A stretch of DNA of 64,000 nt from Pseudochrobactrum saccharolyticum (GTDB lineage: Bacteria > Pseudomonadota > Alphaproteobacteria > Rhizobiales > Rhizobiaceae), in the NCBI RefSeq assembly GCF_008801715.1, contig NZ_VZPG01000002.1, forward strand, positions 558,001 to 622,000, written 5' to 3'. The notes beneath the pieces are model-generated. The model was given only the letters and a program-made list of their open reading frames with translations. It was not told the DNA's origin and made no database searches. Within the stretch, counting starts at the first letter, position 1. Every line of letters starts with the position of its first letter. The translations under genes were made by a program, and so were the position numbers. This document shows positions 30,841 to 41,628 of the stretch, one piece after another.

Positions 30841-31317
30841 ATGAGCAAGCTGACACATCTCGATGAAAGCGGCACTGCGAATATGGTCGATGTCGGCGAC
30901 AAAGCCGAGACTGTGCGCATTGCCACGGCTTCGGGCTGTGTCACGATGCAAAAGCAGACGCTTGAGCTGATCCTTTCCGACAATGCTGCCAAAGGCGATG
31001 TGATCGGCACCGCCCGTCTTGCCGGTATTATGGCTGCGAAAAAGACTTCTGATCTTATTCCGCTTTGCCATCCGCTGATGCTGAGCAAAGTCTCGGTTGA
31101 TATCGAGCCGGATGAGACATTGCCCGGCTTGCGGGTCAGTGCAACCGTCAAACTCACCGGCAAAACCGGTGTGGAGATGGAGGCACTCACTGCTGTCTCC
31201 GTCGCCTGCCTGACGATTTATGATATGGCAAAAGCTGCCGATAAAGGCATGGTCATCGGCAATATAGCTGTCGACAGCAAAACCGGCGGTAAATCCGGTG
31301 ACTGGCAGCGTTCTTAA
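30841..31317 (+). CDS. moaC: Cyclic pyranopterin monophosphate synthase
   Basis: Acts after MoaA in molybdenum cofactor synthesis to make cyclic pyranopterin monophosphate. Its 158 residues contain [31 protein letters not shown] and [19 protein letters not shown], the family signature, with catalytic Lys in the KAADKGM segment. It lies between trpC and moeA in one tight operon, an arrangement common in alphaproteobacteria. Confidence 0.97.
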   Translation: MSKLTHLDESGTANMVDVGDKAETVRIATASGCVTMQKQTLELILSDNAAKGDVIGTARLAGIMAAKKTSDLIPLCHPLMLSKVSVDIEPDETLPGLRVSATVKLTGKTGVEMEALTAVSVACLTIYDMAKAADKGMVIGNIAVDSKTGGKSGDWQRS

Positions 31318-31349
31318 CAGATCGCTCTTATTTTTACGGGGTAGATTTC

Positions 31350-32570
31350 ATGGCATTATTACCGGTTGATGAAGCATTGCGGCTTTTGCTGGCGGATAAA
31401 ATGCCTTCCGGCCATGAGCAAGTTGCTCTGCATGAAGCAGGTGACCGTGTTCTCGCCACGTCAATCTTTGCCTCTTTCAATCAGCCGCCTTTTGATGCCT
31501 CGGCTATGGACGGCTATGCCATTCGCTTTGCCGATGCAGAACAGCTGCCGGTGACACTGAAAGTCATCGGCGAATCTGCGGCTGGCAAAGGCTTTGACGG
31601 TACAGTCCGATCCGGTGAGGCTGTGCGTATTTTCACCGGTGCGCCTATGCCTGCCGGTGCTGACACGATTGTCATTCAGGAAGACACGCAGCAGGAAGGC
31701 AATCTGGTCACATTGTTACGGGATGTGGACAAAAACCGTCACATCCGTTTCAGCGGACTGGATTTCAAAGACGGCGAATGCTTGCTGCAAACGGGTCATC
31801 TGCTTGATCCGGCATCGCTCTCTTTGGCTGCAGCGTCCGGCCATGCGCAATTGCAGGTCTATAAACGCCCTAAAACAGCTATTCTTGCTACAGGTAATGA
31901 GCTTGTACCAGCAGGCACTGTTCCTGCGGCAGATCAGATCGTCAGCTCCAACAGTTATGGTGTCGCAGAAATTGTACGGCGCAATGGCGGCACGGCAGAT
32001 GATCTGGGTATTGTGCCGGATGATCTGGCACTTATCGAACAATCCATTCGCAATATTGCAGCTTCGGATGCTGATATTCTTATTACGCTGGGTGGCGCAT
32101 CCGTCGGCGATCATGATCTGGTGCATAAAGCACTGACCAATTGCGGCGTTGAACTCGGCTTTTACAAAATCGCCATGCGTCCGGGCAAACCGCTGATGTT
32201 CGGCCAACTGGAAAGCGAAGGCAAAGCGCCCCTGCTCGTTCTTGGTCTTCCAGGTAATCCGGTTTCCAGTCTCGTTTGTTCCTATGTGTTTCTGGCGCCG
32301 CTGGTTGCGCGTCTGGCAGGCAAAGCCGCGACCACCTATATTGCCAGCGCCAGACTGGCACAGGACATGGCTGCCAATGGCAACCGCCGCGATTATGCCC
32401 GCGCGGCACTAACCCGCAACAGCGATGGCGAGTTACTGGCAACGCCTCTGCCGGTGCAGGATTCTTCCATGCTTACCGTGATTACCCGTGCGGATGCTCT
32501 GCTGATCCGTGAGCCTTTTGCTGAGGCAGCCAAAGCCGGAGATCGCTGTCAGATCCTGATGATACGCTGA
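31350..32570 (+). CDS. moeA: Molybdopterin molybdenumtransferase
   Basis: Inserts molybdate into adenylylated molybdopterin. The 406-residue protein has the usual MoeA domains: N-terminal FNQPPFDASAMDGYA, the hammerhead region with RIFTGAPMPAGADTIVIQED, the MogA-like fold with ATGNELVPAG and TLGGASVGDHD, and the C-terminal barrel. It ends the operon. The product serves, among others, the molybdoenzyme MsrP encoded at 39.8 kb. Confidence 0.97.
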   Translation: MALLPVDEALRLLLADKMPSGHEQVALHEAGDRVLATSIFASFNQPPFDASAMDGYAIRFADAEQLPVTLKVIGESAAGKGFDGTVRSGEAVRIFTGAPMPAGADTIVIQEDTQQEGNLVTLLRDVDKNRHIRFSGLDFKDGECLLQTGHLLDPASLSLAAASGHAQLQVYKRPKTAILATGNELVPAGTVPAADQIVSSNSYGVAEIVRRNGGTADDLGIVPDDLALIEQSIRNIAASDADILITLGGASVGDHDLVHKALTNCGVELGFYKIAMRPGKPLMFGQLESEGKAPLLVLGLPGNPVSSLVCSYVFLAPLVARLAGKAATTYIASARLAQDMAANGNRRDYARAALTRNSDGELLATPLPVQDSSMLTVITRADALLIREPFAEAAKAGDRCQILMIR

Positions 32571-32611
32571 AATCCTTAAACAATCGGATTAATCACTTTT
32601 AAAGCCTTGCA

Positions 32612-32648
32612 GAACAATACTGGAACATATAGTGTTCGTTCTGGGTTT
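32612..32648 (+). promoter_or_regulatory. SOS (LexA) boxes upstream of lexA
   Basis: GAAC-N7-GAAC at 32612-32626 is a perfect alphaproteobacterial LexA site. A second, imperfect site, GTTC-N7-GTTT, lies at 32634-32648. They flank a candidate TATAGT -10 (32628-32633) downstream of TTGCAG, so LexA would block its own promoter. Autoregulation is the established pattern in this class. Confidence 0.85.
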
Positions 32649-32775
32649 GTTTTAAAAATTGATTCTCGCAACCGCGCCCCGTGCATGCGGTTATGCGTTT
32701 AGTCCGCACGACTTCATTATCTGCCACCATAATTTCAGTAACCGGCAGATAATATAAAGGCTTTGGGAGCGTATA

Positions 32776-33498
32776 ATGCTGACGCGTAAACAACATGAAT
32801 TATTGCTGTTTATCCATGACCGCCTGAAGGAAAGCGGCATTCCCCCTTCGTTTGACGAGATGAAAGAGGCGCTCAATCTCGCTTCCAAGTCTGGTATTCA
32901 CCGCCTGATTACGGCTCTGGAAGAACGCGGCTTTATCCGCCGCCTGCCAAACAGAGCGCGTGCGCTTGAAGTTGTGCGCCTGCCGGACTCGATTGCACCG
33001 GGTCTCAACAGCCAGAAGAAATTCTCACCAAGTGTCATTGAAGGCGATCTCGGCAAAAAGAATGTCACCGAACTGCCTAAAAAAGCAGCGCCCGCGACAG
33101 AATCTGAAGCACCTGCCGGTATAAGCGTTCCTGTGATGGGACGTATTGCAGCCGGTGTACCGATTTCTGCGATCCAATCCCAAACCCATATGATTACCCT
33201 GCCGCCGGAAATGCTTGGCAGCGGTGAGCATTATGCGCTGGAAGTCAAAGGCGACTCGATGATCGAAGCCGGTATTCTCGACGGCGATACAGTGATTATC
33301 CGCCGTGGTGATACTGCCAATGCCGGTGAAATTGTTGTGGCTCTGGTCGATGATGAAGAAGCAACACTCAAACGCTTCCGCCGCAAAGGCGCATCTATTG
33401 CGCTTGAAGCTGCCAATCCGGCCTATGAAACCCGAATTTTCGGTCCTGACCGCGTACGTGTTCAGGGCAGACTGGTTGGTCTGGTACGCCGCTACTAA
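32776..33498 (+). CDS. lexA: LexA repressor
   Basis: Represses SOS genes and cleaves itself when RecA is activated. The 240-residue protein has a winged helix N-terminus ([21 protein letters not shown]), the Ala126-Gly127 cleavage site in GRIAAGVP, the catalytic Ser161 in [10 protein letters not shown] and Lys199 in EATLKRF. The linker (about 70-115) is longer than in E. coli, as is normal in this class. SOS boxes lie about 150 bases upstream, and a hairpin terminator follows. Confidence 0.98.
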   Translation: MLTRKQHELLLFIHDRLKESGIPPSFDEMKEALNLASKSGIHRLITALEERGFIRRLPNRARALEVVRLPDSIAPGLNSQKKFSPSVIEGDLGKKNVTELPKKAAPATESEAPAGISVPVMGRIAAGVPISAIQSQTHMITLPPEMLGSGEHYALEVKGDSMIEAGILDGDTVIIRRGDTANAGEIVVALVDDEEATLKRFRRKGASIALEAANPAYETRIFGPDRVRVQGRLVGLVRRY

Positions 33499-33511
33499 TA
33501 TGACATCGGAG

Positions 33512-33539
33512 CGAAAACCGGCATTACTGCCGGTTTTCG
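33512..33539 (+). terminator. Terminator after lexA
   Basis: CGAAAACCGGCA / TGCCGGTTTTCG with a four-base loop forms a 12-bp stem 13 bases after the lexA stop. Confidence 0.8.
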
Positions 33540-33717
33540 ACTTCAGGCAGTTTATTGCTCCTGCTGCATATTCTTGCATGGGCAATAACGGGTCATTTAA
33601 GTAGTGCGTCTCCCGACAAGACAATACAGCAAACGCCCTACAAGCCTATTTTTGCTGCACTATTATGCTGTGACTACGCATTCATAATAGCTACATCATA
33701 AGAAGATGTGGCGGCTC

Positions 33718-36261
33718 TTATTTCGGATCTTCCAGATTACGGGCAGCACGGGACCAGAGGCGGTAGCTGTGCCATGGTCGTTGCGGCTCTCCCACTGCAA
33801 ACACGACCTGAGCCTGTTCCGGCAGATATGCCAAACCAGTTTGATGCACTTGCGCCTTTATAGTCGCGCTTTGCAGCATAGCCGGAAAAAGACTTTGTGC
33901 TGTATCTGTATATCTGCGGCTATCGGGTTCCAGATAAATCTCTGCCACGCCTCGTAGTGCCAGCTGCTGGCGGGTGATGATAGCAGGGGCATTTTGCGTT
34001 ACTGTCCCTGTAATATTGCCGGCTTTTCTATCGGGGCAAGACAGGTTTCCTGCATAAGCGAGAATAATAATATCACCGATAGTACAGGCGATATCTGCCG
34101 CAGGCCGGTTCTCGGCATAGGCCAACACCTGCCCGTTTTGCAGATCAAAGCTACATAACCCGTCCTCACAGACAAAACCTTCTGAACCTGTCGCGCTGCT
34201 ATTATCCGGCGTTTTAACCTCATGAATTCTATAGGCTTTGCGCCAGTTATCGACTGTGAAGGCAGCCGGTCGTGCACGGTTCACATAGAGACTGTTGTTC
34301 TGGCGGACTGCAACCAGTCTGGCATCTTCCGAGATAATAATATCCGGCAAAGTGTTCATACTCAGCACAATCCCGCCAATCATCAGAAAGAACAGCGATA
34401 CCAGTCGCAAATGACTGGTAAAGATCATCGCCGAAAGCATTGCCGCCGTCCAAAGCAACAATACCGGCACGGGCAACAGGCCGGGGATCAGATCAGGGGA
34501 AAGTCCGGCAACAAAATGTGCAATCCATTTAACCAGTTCAATGCCTTTCCCCATCACTTGCAAAGGCAACCATTCCAGTCCCAGAGGCATCACCAACAAA
34601 GACAGAACCGCAAAAGGCATAATCAGTACCGAGATCACCGGCAGTGCCAGTGCATTTCCCAACATGCCAAGCGGTGCCATATTGTTAAAATGAAAGGCTG
34701 CAAAAAGCCCGCTGGCCGTACCGGCTAAAAGCGAAGTCGCCGCAATCCCGCCAAGCCAAATCCTGAGCTTACCCCCCAATGTCGTCTGCCGCGTCGCTTG
34801 TTCATTGCTTTGTCTCTTGCGTAATTTCCACCATGCAAAGCCTGCAATCAGCGCGCCGGTCGCAGAATAGGACATCTGAAAACTCGGCCCCAGAATTTCA
34901 TGCGGTGTCACAAGAATACTGAACAGCGCTGCAATCGCCAGATTGCGCAAGGTCAGAGCTCTACGATCGAAAATCACCGCACAAAGCATCACGGCCAGCA
35001 TGATAAAACTACGCTGTGCCGCCACATCTGCACCCGACAAAGCCAGATAAAAACCCGAAGAAAACAGCGAAATCAGTGCGGCGATTTTCTTCACCGGATA
35101 ATAGAGCGCTAAAGAAGGGAATAGTCCGGCAATGCCACGCAGGCTCACCATAACAATAGCTGCTGCCAGCGCCAGATGCAGGCCGGAAATTGAAAGAATA
35201 TGCGCCAACCCTGCAATGCGCAGCGCCTCATTGGTTGTCTCGCTGATCCCTGCCCGCTGACCGGAGATCAGCGCTGCTGCCACCGCCCCCTCTTCACCGG
35301 ACAGTGCCTGCATAATCCGCCCGCCGATCATCGCCCGCAACTGACCGGTCAGTGCCTCAACGGATGCAGTCCAGCTCTTTGATACTGCATCACCGGCAAA
35401 TTCACCATCAACCAGTTTCGGCACGCCGAGATAGAAGCCATTACCGCCAATGCCGCGAAAATATCCATGAAATGCGAAATCATATTGCTCGGAACGTACC
35501 GGCCCGCCATGGGGGCGCAATCGCACTGCCCCTTTCAGCACAGAACCGGTTTCAGCCTGTGCAGGTAAATCACGGGCAGAGAGCCGCAATCGTTGCGGCG
35601 CATAGCGCAGATGTGGTTTTTCCGTTGCCAGCACATCGGCAACAATACGCCAGCGTCCGGCTTTGCCATTGTCTTCAGCCTCCTGTTCGAGCGAGACAAT
35701 CCGCGCCGTCAAAGTGGTTGACACAGAACTGCCAAGCATTTGCGTTGCATAGAGCTGCGTCTCCCATTTTGCAGCCAGCATACCAGTCATAAAGGCTAAT
35801 ATCAGCACAAGGCTGACACGCCTTATCAGCGTGTCCCGCAGCAAAAACTGCAGCCAGCCGAACAGGCTTGCCGGTGCAAACAGCTCTATCCAGTATGGTT
35901 CAGACTTCAGAGAAAAATAGTGAACCGCCCCTGCGCCACTCGCAACGGCCAGTAACAGAAAAACCGTTCCGCGTTCATATTCAAACAGCAGAGCATCACA
36001 GATATTATCCAGAAAACGCTGCCAATATTCCCGCAGATTGAGCCGGATGATCCGTGCCCGCTTTCGTCCGCTATAAACAGCACCATCATCGGGGATAATC
36101 TCTGCATCCGGCACCGGAGCAAAACCGAGCATGAATTGCTCGGCAGTTAATCCGCTGCTATGTTTCGTCCGGTCAGCCGTGTTCCCTGACCCGCCATCAT
36201 CATGACGGGACTCAGTCTTGCTTGCCTGATGGCCACATTCACCGCCATAACCATTCGCCAT
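33718..36261 (-). CDS. comEC: ComEC/Rec2-family DNA uptake channel protein
   Basis: A polytopic inner membrane protein of the competence channel family. Of 847 residues, the first 75 are hydrophilic and poorly conserved. A DUF4131 domain with membrane segments follows, then the Competence domain (ALISGQRAGISETTNEALRI, HILSISGLHLALAAA). The C-terminal soluble region has FVCEDGLCSF and a paired-Cys arrangement seen in alphaproteobacteria, but not the HxHxDH of the metallo-beta-lactamase domain found in Bacillus ComEC. The true start may be one of several internal Met residues. Whether this organism is naturally transformable is unknown. It lies between lexA and gltX. Confidence 0.9.
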   Translation of the reverse strand: MANGYGGECGHQASKTESRHDDGGSGNTADRTKHSSGLTAEQFMLGFAPVPDAEIIPDDGAVYSGRKRARIIRLNLREYWQRFLDNICDALLFEYERGTVFLLLAVASGAGAVHYFSLKSEPYWIELFAPASLFGWLQFLLRDTLIRRVSLVLILAFMTGMLAAKWETQLYATQMLGSSVSTTLTARIVSLEQEAEDNGKAGRWRIVADVLATEKPHLRYAPQRLRLSARDLPAQAETGSVLKGAVRLRPHGGPVRSEQYDFAFHGYFRGIGGNGFYLGVPKLVDGEFAGDAVSKSWTASVEALTGQLRAMIGGRIMQALSGEEGAVAAALISGQRAGISETTNEALRIAGLAHILSISGLHLALAAAIVMVSLRGIAGLFPSLALYYPVKKIAALISLFSSGFYLALSGADVAAQRSFIMLAVMLCAVIFDRRALTLRNLAIAALFSILVTPHEILGPSFQMSYSATGALIAGFAWWKLRKRQSNEQATRQTTLGGKLRIWLGGIAATSLLAGTASGLFAAFHFNNMAPLGMLGNALALPVISVLIMPFAVLSLLVMPLGLEWLPLQVMGKGIELVKWIAHFVAGLSPDLIPGLLPVPVLLLWTAAMLSAMIFTSHLRLVSLFFLMIGGIVLSMNTLPDIIISEDARLVAVRQNNSLYVNRARPAAFTVDNWRKAYRIHEVKTPDNSSATGSEGFVCEDGLCSFDLQNGQVLAYAENRPAADIACTIGDIIILAYAGNLSCPDRKAGNITGTVTQNAPAIITRQQLALRGVAEIYLEPDSRRYTDTAQSLFPAMLQSATIKAQVHQTGLAYLPEQAQVVFAVGEPQRPWHSYRLWSRAARNLEDPK

Positions 36262-36395
36262 GCTGTCTGAATTGCCCCCGCACCTGACAGCTGCACAATT
36301 ATACGTCCAAAACAGCCTATTTCACGCAGGAATCTTGCATTGAGCGGCGTTAAACACCGGTTCTGCGCTTTGATTTTTGCATCAAGTCTTGCACG

Positions 36396-36426
36396 TTGTG
36401 CTGCCTATGCTACATGAACAGCACAA
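36396..36426. promoter_or_regulatory. Inverted repeat upstream of gltX
   Basis: TTGTGCTG and CAGCACAA form a perfect 8-bp inverted repeat with a 15-base centre in the comEC-gltX divergent spacer (257 bases). It may be an operator or a leader hairpin. No other structure is evident there. Confidence 0.3.
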
Positions 36427-36518
36427 GAAATCGAGAGGCGGCCAGTTACATTCTTTAGCCGATATATTCGGATATAAGCGTAAGATTCTGTAACTTTGCC
36501 GCAGATACGGAGCGACCG

Positions 36519-37937
36519 ATGTCATCACCCGTTATTACCCGCTTTGCGCCTTCACCGACCGGCTATCTGCATATCGGCGGCGCACGTACAGCGTTGTTTA
36601 ACTGGCTTTATTCCAAACATACCGGCGGCAAGATGCTGCTGCGCATTGAGGATACCGACCGCGAGCGTTCCACCGAGGCCGCAACGGCAGCTATTCTTGA
36701 AGGTCTGACATGGCTCGGCCTGACATGGGACGGTGATGCCATCTCCCAGTGGGAACGCGCACCGCGCCACCGCGAAGTTGCTGAAGAACTGGTGAAAGCC
36801 GGTAAAGCCTATTATTGCTATGCCTCGCCGGAAGAACTGGATGCGATGCGTGAACTGGCGCGTGCAGAAGGCCGCCCGCCGCGCTATGACGGCCGCTGGC
36901 GTGACCGTGATCCGTCGGAAGCACCGGCAGGTGTGAAGCCGGTTATCCGCATTAAAGCCCCGCGCGAAGGCGAAACCGTTGTGCTGGACGATGTGCAGGG
37001 CGAAGTGCGCTTCCCGAACAAGGATCTGGATGATTTCATCATTCTGCGTTCCGACGGCGCGCCAACCTATATGCATGCGGTTGTGGTCGACGATCATGAT
37101 ATGGGCGTTACCCATATTATCCGTGGTGATGACCATCTGACCAATGCTGCCCGCCAGACAGTTATTTATCAGGCAATGGGCTGGGATGTGCCTAAAATGT
37201 CCCATATCCCGCTGATCCATGGTGCGGATGGTGCCAAGCTCTCCAAGCGTCACGGTGCGCTCGGCGTTGAAGCCTATCGTGCAATGGGCTATCTGCCTGA
37301 AGCACTGTGCAACTATCTGGTTCGCCTCGGCTGGAGCCATGGTGATGATGAAATCATGACCATTGAGCAGATGATTGAATGGTTTGATACCAAAGACATC
37401 AACAAAGGTGCATCACGTTTTGACTTCCAGAAACTGGAAGCCATTAATGGCCACCATATCCGTGCCAGTGATTCAGAAACGCTTACCAAAGCGCTGATCG
37501 ATGTTCTGCCTTATATTGAAGGCGGCGCAGAATTGCAGGCTCTGCTGACCGATGAGCGCCGTGCGCAGCTTGTTGCAGCAATGCCGGGTCTGAAAGACCG
37601 TGCAAAAACACTGGTGGAACTGGCAGACGGTGCGAAATTCCTGTTCGTCTCCCGCCCGCTGCCGCTGGATGAAAAAGCTGCCAGCCTGCTCAATGATGAA
37701 GGCCGTGCAATCCTCAAAGATGTATTGCCGAAGCTGGAAGCTGCCGAGTGGAATGCTGATGCGCTGGATGCCGTTGTCCGCGCCCATGCGGAATCAACCG
37801 GCCTGAAACTTGGCAAAATTGCCCAGCCTCTGCGTGCTGCCCTCACCGGCCGCGCCACTTCACCGGGCGTTTTTGACGTTCTGGTGGTTCTGGGTCGCGA
37901 AGAAGCGCTCGGACGTATTCAGGATCAGGCCGTATAA
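36519..37937 (+). CDS. gltX: Glutamate-tRNA ligase
   Basis: Charges tRNA-Glu, and in alphaproteobacteria commonly also tRNA-Gln for later amidation. The 472-residue class I synthetase has its HIGH-type motif as HIGG at 18-21 ([20 protein letters not shown]) and KLSKR at 240-244. The discriminating or non-discriminating nature cannot be decided from sequence alone. It is upstream of gltA on the same strand but separated by 380 bases. Confidence 0.97.
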   Translation: MSSPVITRFAPSPTGYLHIGGARTALFNWLYSKHTGGKMLLRIEDTDRERSTEAATAAILEGLTWLGLTWDGDAISQWERAPRHREVAEELVKAGKAYYCYASPEELDAMRELARAEGRPPRYDGRWRDRDPSEAPAGVKPVIRIKAPREGETVVLDDVQGEVRFPNKDLDDFIILRSDGAPTYMHAVVVDDHDMGVTHIIRGDDHLTNAARQTVIYQAMGWDVPKMSHIPLIHGADGAKLSKRHGALGVEAYRAMGYLPEALCNYLVRLGWSHGDDEIMTIEQMIEWFDTKDINKGASRFDFQKLEAINGHHIRASDSETLTKALIDVLPYIEGGAELQALLTDERRAQLVAAMPGLKDRAKTLVELADGAKFLFVSRPLPLDEKAASLLNDEGRAILKDVLPKLEAAEWNADALDAVVRAHAESTGLKLGKIAQPLRAALTGRATSPGVFDVLVVLGREEALGRIQDQAV

Positions 37938-38318
37938 AGCCTGTCAGAAGCCGTGTTCTTTCAACAGAATACGGCTTCAAACACGCCCTGAACACAGGAG
38001 TGTGATTTTCAAAAACCGGCCTCTGTCGTAAGAATGGCTAATTGACAGAAATTTGTTCAGAAAAACGCAAATTTCCACATTGCAACCTCCAACATTTACG
38101 ATAGTTTGAGCCATAAATTTTGCAGGCCGTCATTCACAAATATCATGAATTTTGAGTGACAGCGGCTTAAGGATATTTTTCAAACTGGCAGCGCCGGTAA
38201 AAATACCCTAACTGTATGTTTCTATGCATAAGACTAAACCGAAACACCCGTTTTCGGCATTATGCTCCAAATTTACTGCTATCCACGAGCAGTGAGCGCG
38301 ATGATGAAAGGAACCAGT
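37938..38318 (+). other. gltX-gltA spacer
   Basis: No gene is supported in these 381 bases. It contains the hairpin at 37947-37978 and an AT-rich region that should carry the gltA promoter and a long leader. I could not assign a firm -35/-10. Confidence 0.5.
37947..37978 (+). terminator. Hairpin after gltX
   Basis: GAAGCCGTGTTCT pairs with AGAATACGGCTTC (one G-U pair) ten bases after the gltX stop. It lacks a T-tract, so it may be a weak or Rho-assisted end. Confidence 0.5.
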
Positions 38319-39611
38319 ATGTCTAATACGACAGCGACAATCACGCTAAATGGCAATTCGACCGAATTGCCGGTCCGCAAAGGTACAATCGGACCAGATG
38401 TCGTCGAAATCGGCCCGCTTTACAAGAATACAAATTCCTTCACATACGATCCTGGTTTCACTTCAACCGCTTCCTGCGAATCCAAAATCACTTATATTGA
38501 CGGTGACGAAGGCGTTCTCCTGCATCGCGGCTATCCGATCGAACAGCTCGCCGAACAGGGTGATTTCCTTGAAACCTGCTACCTGCTTCTCTACGGCGAA
38601 CTGCCAACCAAGACCCAGAAAGCAGACTTTGACTACCGCGTGACCCGCCACACCATGGTGCATGAGCAGATGTCGCGCTTCTTTACCGGCTTCCGCCGCG
38701 ATGCGCATCCGATGGCCATTATGGTTGGTTGCGTTGGCGCCATGTCCGCCTTCTACCACGACTCAACCGACATTACTGACCCGCATCAGCGTATGGTTGC
38801 TTCGATCCGCCTTCTGGCGAAAATGCCGACACTGGCTGCAATGGCCTATAAATATCATGTCGGTCAGCCTTTCGTTTATCCGAAGAATGATCTTGATCTG
38901 GCTTCCAACTTCCTGCGTATGTGCTTTGCAGTGCCTTGCGAAGAATATAAGGTCAATCCGGTTCTGGCACGCGCTATGGATCGTATCTTCATCCTTCATG
39001 CGGATCACGAGCAAAACGCTTCGACTTCGACCGTTCGTCTAGCCGGTTCTTCGGGCGCGAACCCGTTTGCCTGTATCGCTGCCGGTATTGCCTGCCTCTG
39101 GGGCCCTGCTCACGGCGGTGCCAACGAAGCTGCATTGAACATGCTGGCTGAAATCGGCTCGGTTGACCGTATTCCTGAATATATCGCCAAGGCAAAAGAC
39201 AAGAACGATCCGTTCCGTCTGATGGGCTTCGGTCACCGCGTTTACAAAAACTACGATCCGCGCGCCCGCATCATGCAGAAAACCACGCATGAAGTTCTAG
39301 GCGAACTCGGCATCAAAGATGATCCGTTGCTCGATGTTGCGATGGAACTGGAAAATATTGCACTGACCGATGAATATTTCATCGAGAAGAAGCTCTATCC
39401 GAATATCGACTTCTATTCCGGTATCACCCTGAAGGCTCTCGGCTTCCCGACAGAAATGTTCACCGTTCTGTTCGCCGTTGCCCGTACCATCGGTTGGGTT
39501 GCCCAGTGGAAAGAAATGGTCGAAGACCCGCAGCAGAAAATCGGCCGTCCGCGTCAGCTTTATACAGGCTACGCACAGCGCGATTTCGTACCGCTGGCAA
39601 AACGCAAATAA
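38319..39611 (+). CDS. gltA: Citrate synthase
   Basis: Condenses oxaloacetate and acetyl-CoA at the entry of the TCA cycle. 430 residues, the size of the hexameric, NADH-sensitive type. Catalytic residues lie in [12 protein letters not shown] (His), [13 protein letters not shown] (His) and the later [10 protein letters not shown] (Asp). The ATG at 38319 follows AAAGGAACC; an upstream extension of 19 codons is not conserved in type. A strong UUCG-loop terminator follows. Confidence 0.98.
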   Translation: MSNTTATITLNGNSTELPVRKGTIGPDVVEIGPLYKNTNSFTYDPGFTSTASCESKITYIDGDEGVLLHRGYPIEQLAEQGDFLETCYLLLYGELPTKTQKADFDYRVTRHTMVHEQMSRFFTGFRRDAHPMAIMVGCVGAMSAFYHDSTDITDPHQRMVASIRLLAKMPTLAAMAYKYHVGQPFVYPKNDLDLASNFLRMCFAVPCEEYKVNPVLARAMDRIFILHADHEQNASTSTVRLAGSSGANPFACIAAGIACLWGPAHGGANEAALNMLAEIGSVDRIPEYIAKAKDKNDPFRLMGFGHRVYKNYDPRARIMQKTTHEVLGELGIKDDPLLDVAMELENIALTDEYFIEKKLYPNIDFYSGITLKALGFPTEMFTVLFAVARTIGWVAQWKEMVEDPQQKIGRPRQLYTGYAQRDFVPLAKRK

Positions 39612-39667
39612 TCTGTGCCGGATATCTGAGAGCGCTATCTCAGATCAGTATCCGGTTCTTGCGAATA

Positions 39668-39694
39668 AAAAAGGCTCCTTCGGGAGCCTTTTTT
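39668..39694 (+). terminator. Terminator after gltA
   Basis: AAAAAGGCTCC-TTCG-GGAGCCTTTTTT: an extra-stable UUCG tetraloop stem followed by a T run. Confidence 0.95.
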
Positions 39695-39837
39695 ATTGTT
39701 TCACAATATTCAAATCTCACAAAGCGCGTTTTATAAACTAAATTCCACCACAGATTTTCTCTAATATATTACCCGATATTAATTCCGCCCTATTCCCCTA
39801 TAATTGCACTGACATAAGTCAGCAGGGAGCAAGTGCT

Positions 39838-40791
39838 ATGTCTAAGTCATTTTTTAAATCCGGTATCGCATCCTCTGAAATCACCAGTCAGACATTTTAT
39901 TTGCGGCGACGGGAATTTATCAAGACAGGCATTGCTGCCGGTATTGGTTTGTCTATCGGTGGCCTGCTGCCGGATATTGCCTCAGCCAAAGACAGTGCTG
40001 ACGGCTTTAAAACCGATGAGACGCTGACACCAAAAGACTCAGTGCTGACCTATAATAATTTTTATGAATTCGGCACAGGCAAATCCGACCCTGCCAGCTA
40101 TTCCGGCGGTTTCAAGCCGCGCCCGTGGACCATCGAAGTCGGCGGCATGGTAGCAAAGCCTGCGACTTTCGATATTGATGACCTGATTAAGACGATGAGC
40201 ATTGAGGAGCGTATCTACCGGATGCGCTGCGTTGAAGCATGGTCAATGGTTATTCCCTGGCAGGGCTTTCAGCTGTCAGAATTGCTGAAACGTGTTGAGC
40301 CGCTGGGATCTGCCAAATATGTGGCCTTTGAAACAGCTCTGCGGCCAAAAGAAATGCCGGGTGTCGGCGGTGCATTTGCGGTACTTGACTGGCCTTATCG
40401 TGAAGGACTGCGCCTTGACGAAGCGATGAACCCGCTCACATTGCTGGCAACCGGTCTCTATGGTGAAAACCTTGCCAATCAGAACGGTGCACCGGTGCGC
40501 CTTGTTGTGCCGTGGAAATATGGTTTTAAAGGCATCAAATCGATTGTCAAAATCACGCTGACAGATAAAGAGCCGGTGACTGCATGGAAGATGCAGAACG
40601 CTTCGGAATATGGTTTCTATGCCAATGTTAATCCGGCGGTGGATCACCCGCGCTGGAGCCAGAAGACTGAAACACGGATTGGCAGTGGCAGTTTCTTCTC
40701 ACCGGACAGGCGCGATACACTGCCATTTAACGGCTATGGCGAGCATGTCGCCCAGCTCTATAGCGGTATGGATCTGACCAAGAATTATTAG
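39838..40791 (+). CDS. msrP: Periplasmic methionine sulfoxide reductase, catalytic subunit MsrP
   Basis: A molybdopterin enzyme that repairs oxidised methionines in envelope proteins. Of 317 residues, the twin-arginine signal RRREFIKTG (23-31) directs folded export. The cofactor-binding Cys131 is in [29 protein letters not shown] and [16 protein letters not shown] are typical of YedY. The TAG stop at 40789-40791 lies inside a palindromic repeat, whose first bases are TTAGAGCG. Its membrane partner msrQ follows beyond the repeat. Confidence 0.97.
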   Translation: MSKSFFKSGIASSEITSQTFYLRRREFIKTGIAAGIGLSIGGLLPDIASAKDSADGFKTDETLTPKDSVLTYNNFYEFGTGKSDPASYSGGFKPRPWTIEVGGMVAKPATFDIDDLIKTMSIEERIYRMRCVEAWSMVIPWQGFQLSELLKRVEPLGSAKYVAFETALRPKEMPGVGGAFAVLDWPYREGLRLDEAMNPLTLLATGLYGENLANQNGAPVRLVVPWKYGFKGIKSIVKITLTDKEPVTAWKMQNASEYGFYANVNPAVDHPRWSQKTETRIGSGSFFSPDRRDTLPFNGYGEHVAQLYSGMDLTKNY

Positions 40792-40888
40792 AGCGTGTCG
40801 CATTTAATGGAATTCATTGTGCTCGCTCTAATTTTTTAATTGTCGCATGTTCGCGAACGCTAAATGGAGCCATTTAGCTGCGACATGC
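40788..40888 (+). repeat. Dispersed palindromic repeat, copy D, between msrP and msrQ
   Basis: The left unit is TTAGAGCG (40788-40795) / CGCTCTAA (40824-40831). The right unit is bounded by TGTCGCA (40841-40847) / TGCGACA (40879-40885), and contains the palindrome GTTCGCGAAC (40849-40858) and a 9-bp stem GCTAAATGG / CCATTTAGC (40859-40878). It shares the AGAGC...GCTCTAATTT joint with copies A-C but differs in the rest. It supplies the msrP stop codon. Confidence 0.8.
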
Positions 40889-40905
40889 TTTAGCGGATGA
40901 TTGTC

Positions 40906-41580
40906 ATGAAACCAGATATCGCTGCGCAAACCATCGCTATGCCCCGTACAACCGGTAAACAGACAGCCGCGCGTAAGCCGCCGGTCAAAATTCCCAATAA
41001 TCCCTGGCTGCGCTGGGGTATTTATGTTGTTGGCCTTGCACCGGCATCATGGGCATTCTGGCTGGCTGCTACCAATCAGCTCGGCGCGAATCCGGTCAAA
41101 GAGTTCGAGCATCTTCTTGGCATATGGGCATTGCGCTTTTTAATCCTAACCTTGCTCGTCACACCGCTGCGCGATTTGTTCCGGCTGAATTTCCTGCCCT
41201 ATCGCCGCGCTCTCGGGCTGCTAGCGTTTTATTATGTGGCCATGCATTTCGCGACTTATATCATTCTCGACCGTGGCCTGAACTGGCCGGATATCGTGAA
41301 AGATGTAACGCAACGCTGGTTTATTATTTTCGGATTTATCGGCTTTGTCATGCTGATTCCGCTGGCAATAACTTCAAACCAATGGTCAATCCGCAAGTTG
41401 AAGAATAACTGGCAGAACCTGCACCGGCTGATTTATGTCATCGCTCTTGCCGGTAGTTTGCATTTTCTGATGTCGGTTAAAAGCTGGCCACCTGAGCCGC
41501 TGATTTACGGCTTGATTATCATTACACTGGTTTTGTGGCGCTTTGTACGCCAGCCCTATCTCGCCTATAAAAAAAGCTGA
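40906..41580 (+). CDS. msrQ: MsrQ heme-binding membrane subunit of the methionine sulfoxide reductase system
   Basis: A 224-residue integral membrane b-type cytochrome that feeds quinol electrons to MsrP. About six membrane segments are present. His residues in FYYVAMHFATY and QNLHRLIYVIALAGSLHFLM are candidate heme ligands. The ATG at 40906 and an in-frame ATG at 40897 are both possible. An N-terminal basic segment of about 25 residues precedes the first helix. A terminator overlaps its stop codon. Confidence 0.95.
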   Translation: MKPDIAAQTIAMPRTTGKQTAARKPPVKIPNNPWLRWGIYVVGLAPASWAFWLAATNQLGANPVKEFEHLLGIWALRFLILTLLVTPLRDLFRLNFLPYRRALGLLAFYYVAMHFATYIILDRGLNWPDIVKDVTQRWFIIFGFIGFVMLIPLAITSNQWSIRKLKNNWQNLHRLIYVIALAGSLHFLMSVKSWPPEPLIYGLIIITLVLWRFVRQPYLAYKKS

Positions 41581-41603
41581 CCGGATAATAACCGGTCAGC
41601 TTT
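41573..41603. terminator. Terminator between msrQ and the MFS gene
   Basis: AAAGCTGACCGG / CCGGTCAGCTTT is a perfect 12-bp stem with a seven-base loop. It overlaps the msrQ stop and is followed by ATCTTTTT. It serves the convergent gene as well. Confidence 0.88.
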
Positions 41604-41628
41604 ATCTTTTTAACGTAAGCGGCTGATT

